This document shows positions 35,633-37,080 of a stretch of DNA of 37,080 nt, one piece after another (position 1 is the stretch's first letter; the number at the start of each line of letters is the position of its first letter). Origin of the DNA: an uncultured Akkermansia sp. (GTDB taxonomy: Bacteria > Verrucomicrobiota > Verrucomicrobiia > Verrucomicrobiales > Akkermansiaceae); NCBI GenBank assembly GCA_947601655.1, contig CANQGG010000019.1, positions 1-37,080 on the forward strand. Reading direction: 5' to 3'. Below the pieces are notes generated by a model that was not told the DNA's origin, did no database searches, and saw only the letters and a list, made by a program, of their open reading frames with translations. The position numbers and the translations under genes are program-made.

Positions 35633-36478
35633 ATGAGACGGTGCATCAAAATGCAGCTGACCATAGCGGTAGCATGGATGCTCGGCGCTTGCCAACAAGC
35701 GCCGCCAGCACTTGATACACTTCCGAAAGAGGATGCTGCTTCTCCGGTGGTAACGGATAGGCCGGCAAATTATCAGGCGTTACCGGGGCAGGCGGCCACG
35801 TCCTCTACACCTTCCGAAACCACTACGGCGTTCGAGTTCGCCGCTGCTTCTATGGGGGTGAAGACGGAAAGCGCATCTCCTGCGTCCGTAGCTTCTCCTG
35901 CATCGACGGCTCCACCAATCTTTCTTCCACAGCGATCAGAGAGCCATACACCATCGCGTCCGGTGTCACCTCCTTCTTCGGTTGACGATGCGCCTCCTAT
36001 CCCGGATCCGCGGCCCGTTACCGATACCCCTTCAACCGCACCGATTCCGGAACCGACCGCAGCAAAAGTCGATGAGACCCGAAGCGGGGCTGCGGGGATT
36101 TCTGCTTTGCAGGCAAAAAGCTCTGCTGCTGATGCGGGTTACGCTGTGCAAATGATTAACGGCACGAGTGGGCGCCTTTTCGTGGAGGTGCAGGACGACT
36201 CAGGCAATATTTTCCCCTTTGGTTTCATGTATGCTGGGCAGCGTATCGCATCTCGTCCTCAGGATCCACGCCCCATCAACGGGCAACTCACCGTGATCAT
36301 TCGTGATCCGGATCAACCGGGTGCCCCGGAGCTGCGCCGTTATAAAGTGCAGCCAGCCGAAAACTATATGGGTCACACTCTTGGAGTGACTATCCTGCCG
36401 GGTGGGCGCTACCGTGCCGCCGTGGATGGAAAGGTGTACTACAGTACTCCCGAGCAAGAGACTCCAGTTGCTGATTGA
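35633..36478 (+). CDS. Lipoprotein with Pro/Ser/Thr-rich linker, unknown function
   Basis: About 281 aa from ATG at 35633. A short signal (MRRCIKMQLTIAVAWMLGAC) ends in the lipobox LGAC, with C20 as the lipidated residue. Residues about 25-190 are low-complexity and rich in Pro, Ser, Thr and Ala (a spacer-like region). The C-terminal 90 residues form a possible small beta-domain (MINGTSGRLFVEVQDDSGNI, then GVTILPGGRYRAAVDGKVYY). I recognise no family. A longer in-frame start at 35474 lies inside hemL and would hide the lipobox. It is likely anchored in a membrane with the folded domain held away by the linker; Lnt, encoded at 6924-8846, would complete its acylation. Confidence 0.8.
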   Translation: MRRCIKMQLTIAVAWMLGACQQAPPALDTLPKEDAASPVVTDRPANYQALPGQAATSSTPSETTTAFEFAAASMGVKTESASPASVASPASTAPPIFLPQRSESHTPSRPVSPPSSVDDAPPIPDPRPVTDTPSTAPIPEPTAAKVDETRSGAAGISALQAKSSAADAGYAVQMINGTSGRLFVEVQDDSGNIFPFGFMYAGQRIASRPQDPRPINGQLTVIIRDPDQPGAPELRRYKVQPAENYMGHTLGVTILPGGRYRAAVDGKVYYSTPEQETPVAD

Positions 36479-37080
36479 GGGGGATAGCGGTTCGGGACAC
36501 TTGTTTATGAATTGTGGGGGACTATTAGCTCTCTGAAAAAAACGCTTGAGTGCAAGTGAAGTGAAAATATCGGCTTTGTCCTACCACAGTGTTGATTTTT
36601 GGTGAATCTTTTATACTTTGATAATTAATGTGTTTGAGTTATTAGGATAATGACAAAAGCCCTCCCTCCCTGTGCCTTAGTCGATAAATGACATCGGGCT
36701 CTTTTTATTAATCTCATGGGCGAAACTATTATCGATAGTTGATACCGCTACTCGAACATTCTTATTTAACTGTTCGTTCATGTTTGTATTTTTCAACACT
36801 ATGGGGTAGGATAGAGCCAAAATATTTCTCCGTGCCGTAACGAATTCATGGTTCTGAGTTTGAGTTCCAAACTGATGCTAAACAGTATCTCGTCAATCGC
36901 GTTTGCTCTTCGCGTTATACAACGACTGCAAAACCATGTCGAGCTAAGCTAAATGATGCTTGATTCGTGTTCTCCGTTCTCTAATTTGAAATTTGTTTCA
37001 GGCTGTAAGGGTACGAATAATAAACGATCGGTAGCAAAGAAGAATAGATTTGCTTATGGGTGTTCATCTCTTTCTAAAAG
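36479..37080. other. AT-rich non-coding right edge
   Basis: About 600 bp with no convincing gene on either strand. It holds a terminator-like hairpin at 36658-36708 and, at the very end, a stretch resembling the left-edge repeat (37058-37080). No tRNA, CRISPR repeat or transposase is visible. Confidence 0.4.
36658..36708 (+). terminator. Terminator-like hairpin without an adjacent gene
   Basis: AGCCC (36658-36662) pairs with GGGCT (36696-36700), with an inner CGAT/ATCG stem closing the long loop, followed by CTTTTTATT. It lies 180 bp after the lipoprotein stop, so it may end that transcript or a separate non-coding RNA. Confidence 0.35.

Noticed and set aside
1..37080. CRISPR arrays, tRNA or rRNA genes, integrases, transposases
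   Set aside because: Looked for regularly spaced repeats, T-loop-like GTTCGA motifs outside genes and recombinase-like proteins. None were found, though a by-eye search can miss tRNAs.

Overview
The window looks like a chromosomal segment from a member of the PVC group, most likely Verrucomicrobiota. This rests on protein families rather than marker genes: a Minf_1886-family protein, a DciA-type helicase loader, an mcsA-mcsB-clpC cluster and GatCA. No rRNA or tRNA gene was found. The core is GC-moderate housekeeping DNA, with AT-richer non-coding DNA at both ends and around one accessory island (about 15.0-19.7 kb).

Layout: 1-486 is a non-coding edge with a perfect 24-bp inverted repeat. 487-4366 holds topB and a bile-acid-symporter-like carrier. 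4603-6927 holds purH and pdxJ, meeting lnt tail to tail (6924-8846, minus). 8951-9767 holds a small ferredoxin, a terminator and a DciA-like gene. 9758-15001 is a six-gene minus-strand operon read from a consensus promoter: dapA, dapB, folK, panB, an aldo/keto reductase and an LplT-like MFS carrier. 15002-19727 is the accessory island: two tandem secreted paralogues of unknown function, each made of two related modules, bounded by a truncated and a full copy of a membrane-protein gene. 19728-21900 holds rpe, agmatine deiminase and the Minf_1886 gene. 22323-23473 holds rplS and a secreted protein with a caspase-like His/Cys layout. 23548-27898 is mcsA-mcsB-clpC with 4-bp overlaps. 28223-30487 holds aroB and an M29 aminopeptidase. 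30675-34211 holds two small membrane-tailed proteins, gatC, gatA and thiD. 34300-36478 holds hemL and a lipoprotein. 36479-37080 has no convincing gene.

Pathways represented are lysine/peptidoglycan precursors (dapA, dapB), folate (folK), pantothenate (panB), pyridoxal phosphate (pdxJ), thiamine (thiD), purines (purH), aromatic amino acids (aroB), haem (hemL) and Gln-tRNA/Asn-tRNA amidation (gatC and gatA; gatB is not here).

The points most worth a second look are an McsB homologue that has lost nearly all recognisable arginine-kinase active-site residues yet stays between mcsA and clpC, whose product carries an unusual Lys-rich tail; a recurring promoter arrangement in which the -10 box lies only 6-11 nt before the start codon (aroB, hemL, mcsA, rpe, dapA, the lipoprotein), pointing to leaderless or nearly leaderless mRNAs; the secreted caspase-like candidate; and the duplicated secreted-protein island.
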